NCBI GenBank assembly: GCA_000509225.1
Contig: BAOK01000001.1
Location: 1,178,001 to 1,242,000, forward strand
Direction: 5' to 3'
Source of the DNA: Parvibaculaceae bacterium Mf 1.05b.01
Lineage (GTDB): Bacteria; Pseudomonadota; Alphaproteobacteria; Parvibaculales; Parvibaculaceae
DNA length: 64,000 bases
A program made the position numbers and the translations under genes. The notes beneath the pieces were generated by a model, which was not told where the DNA came from, did not search any database, and was given only the letters and a program-made list of their open reading frames with translations. Of the stretch, positions 63,339-64,000 are shown piece after piece (the stretch's first letter is position 1; every line of letters begins with the position of its first letter).

Positions 63339-64000
63339 TCAGCTTTTGGAAAGTTGCGCTTCTCGCGCGGCACGCAATGCCGCGAAATCTGCATCTGCAT
63401 GATAAGACGAGCGCGTCAACGGTGTCGCAGACACCATCAAAAAGCCTTTGGACCGCGCGGTTGTTTCATAACCTTGAAACTCCTCAGGCGTTACGAAGCG
63501 ATCAACCGCCGCGTGTTTGCGTGTTGGCTGTAAATACTGCCCAACAGTCAGGAAATCGATGTCGGCGGAACGCATATCGTCCATTACCTGCATCAGTTCT
63601 TCGCGGGCTTCTCCGAGCCCAACCATGATGCCAGACTTTGTGAAAATGGTGGGGTCTAGTTCCTTCACCCGTTGCAGCAGCCGGATGGAATGGAAATATC
63701 GTGCGCCTGGACGGATCGACAGATAGAGCCGTGGCACGGTTTCCAGATTGTGATTGAACACATCAGGCCGCGCTTCGACGACGACCTCAAGTGCCCCTTC
63801 TTTCCGCAGGAAATCAGGCGTCAGAATTTCAATGGTTGTCTCTGGCGTGCGCTTGCGAATAGCGCGTATGGTCTGCGCGAAATGCTCAGCACCGCCATCG
63901 TCCAGGTCATCGCGATCAACAGACGTGATCACTACATGACGCAGGCCAAGTTTCTCAACGGCATTTGCGACATTTTCTGGCTCTTGGCTGTCTAGGGCGT
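63339..64000 (-). CDS. lipA: lipoyl synthase LipA, C-terminal part (leaves the window)
   Basis: The last 219 codons of lipoyl synthase, a radical-SAM enzyme that inserts sulfur into octanoyl groups of lipoate-dependent dehydrogenases. The fragment starts inside [18 protein letters not shown] and continues [65 protein letters not shown] and [23 protein letters not shown], all characteristic. The two N-terminal cysteine motifs lie beyond position 64000. The frame is open and intact. lipA-ratA order is common in alphaproteobacteria. Confidence 0.97.
   Translation of the reverse strand, partial: ALDSQEPENVANAVEKLGLRHVVITSVDRDDLDDGGAEHFAQTIRAIRKRTPETTIEILTPDFLRKEGALEVVVEARPDVFNHNLETVPRLYLSIRPGARYFHSIRLLQRVKELDPTIFTKSGIMVGLGEAREELMQVMDDMRSADIDFLTVGQYLQPTRKHAAVDRFVTPEEFQGYETTARSKGFLMVSATPLTRSSYHADADFAALRAAREAQLSKS

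Overview
The window reads as chromosomal DNA of an alphaproteobacterium with moderate GC (mid-50s per cent by eye). The main evidence is the gene order lipA/ratA - cinA-type amidase - pgpA - ispDF (fused) - dusB - ntrB - ntrC - ntrY - ntrX - trkA - trkH - aminotransferase - hfq - hflX - mazG between about 44 and 64 kb, an arrangement typical of that class. A second typical block, rlpA - D,D-carboxypeptidase - tmk - holB - metG - tatD - MBL hydrolase, lies at 29-36 kb. A Parvibaculales- or Hyphomicrobiales-like marine or soil organism is my best guess, but the genus cannot be fixed from this sequence. I see no prophage, IS element, CRISPR array, rRNA or origin.

Layout. 0-28.8 kb is an accessory metabolic region with short transcription units and frequent strand switches. 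It holds a nitronate monooxygenase/YejA-like binding protein pair, an IalB-like secreted protein, hspQ, a ChbG-type deacetylase, an old-yellow-enzyme reductase, a malyl-CoA-lyase-like protein with a gamma-carbonic-anhydrase-like protein and an MFS carrier, a GST, a dienelactone hydrolase, a single-chain biotin-dependent acyl-CoA carboxylase with an AIM24-family gene, a Crp-type regulator, a class II aldolase, a DEAD-box helicase, a Stf0 sulfotransferase, katG, tRNA-Ser(UGA) and an MmgE/PrpD protein. 28.9-36.3 kb is the cell-envelope/replication/translation block. 36.3-44.2 kb is again accessory: GNAT, tandem CDGSH protein, a GlxA-type regulator facing a DJ-1/RidA/formamidase-like operon, a DUF6817-like protein, a second GST, a glyoxalase-II-like hydrolase and a protein-methyltransferase-like gene with a degenerate cofactor site. 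44.3-64 kb is the conserved nitrogen-regulation, potassium-uptake, RNA-chaperone and isoprenoid block, ending inside lipA.

How genes work together. dusB-ntrB-ntrC and ntrY-ntrX are two sensor/regulator pairs for nitrogen and redox response, with trkA-trkH behind them. hfq-hflX-phosphatase form a compact unit. The operon at 37-39 kb combines a DJ-1/PfpI protein resembling isonitrile hydratase, RidA and a kynurenine-formamidase-like hydrolase under a divergent GlxA regulator; I propose it as a candidate isonitrile/N-formamide detoxification module.

Regulatory sites visible by eye: a perfect FNR/FixK box upstream of an unannotated 34-residue membrane protein (about 3.7 kb); two Fur-superfamily inverted repeats on the katG promoter (26.05 kb); a CRP-like box beside the Crp-type gene (18.8 kb); and several perfect inverted repeats in intergenic promoter regions. 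Start codons were often moved downstream from the longest open frame to the position with a good Shine-Dalgarno sequence; these choices are stated per gene.
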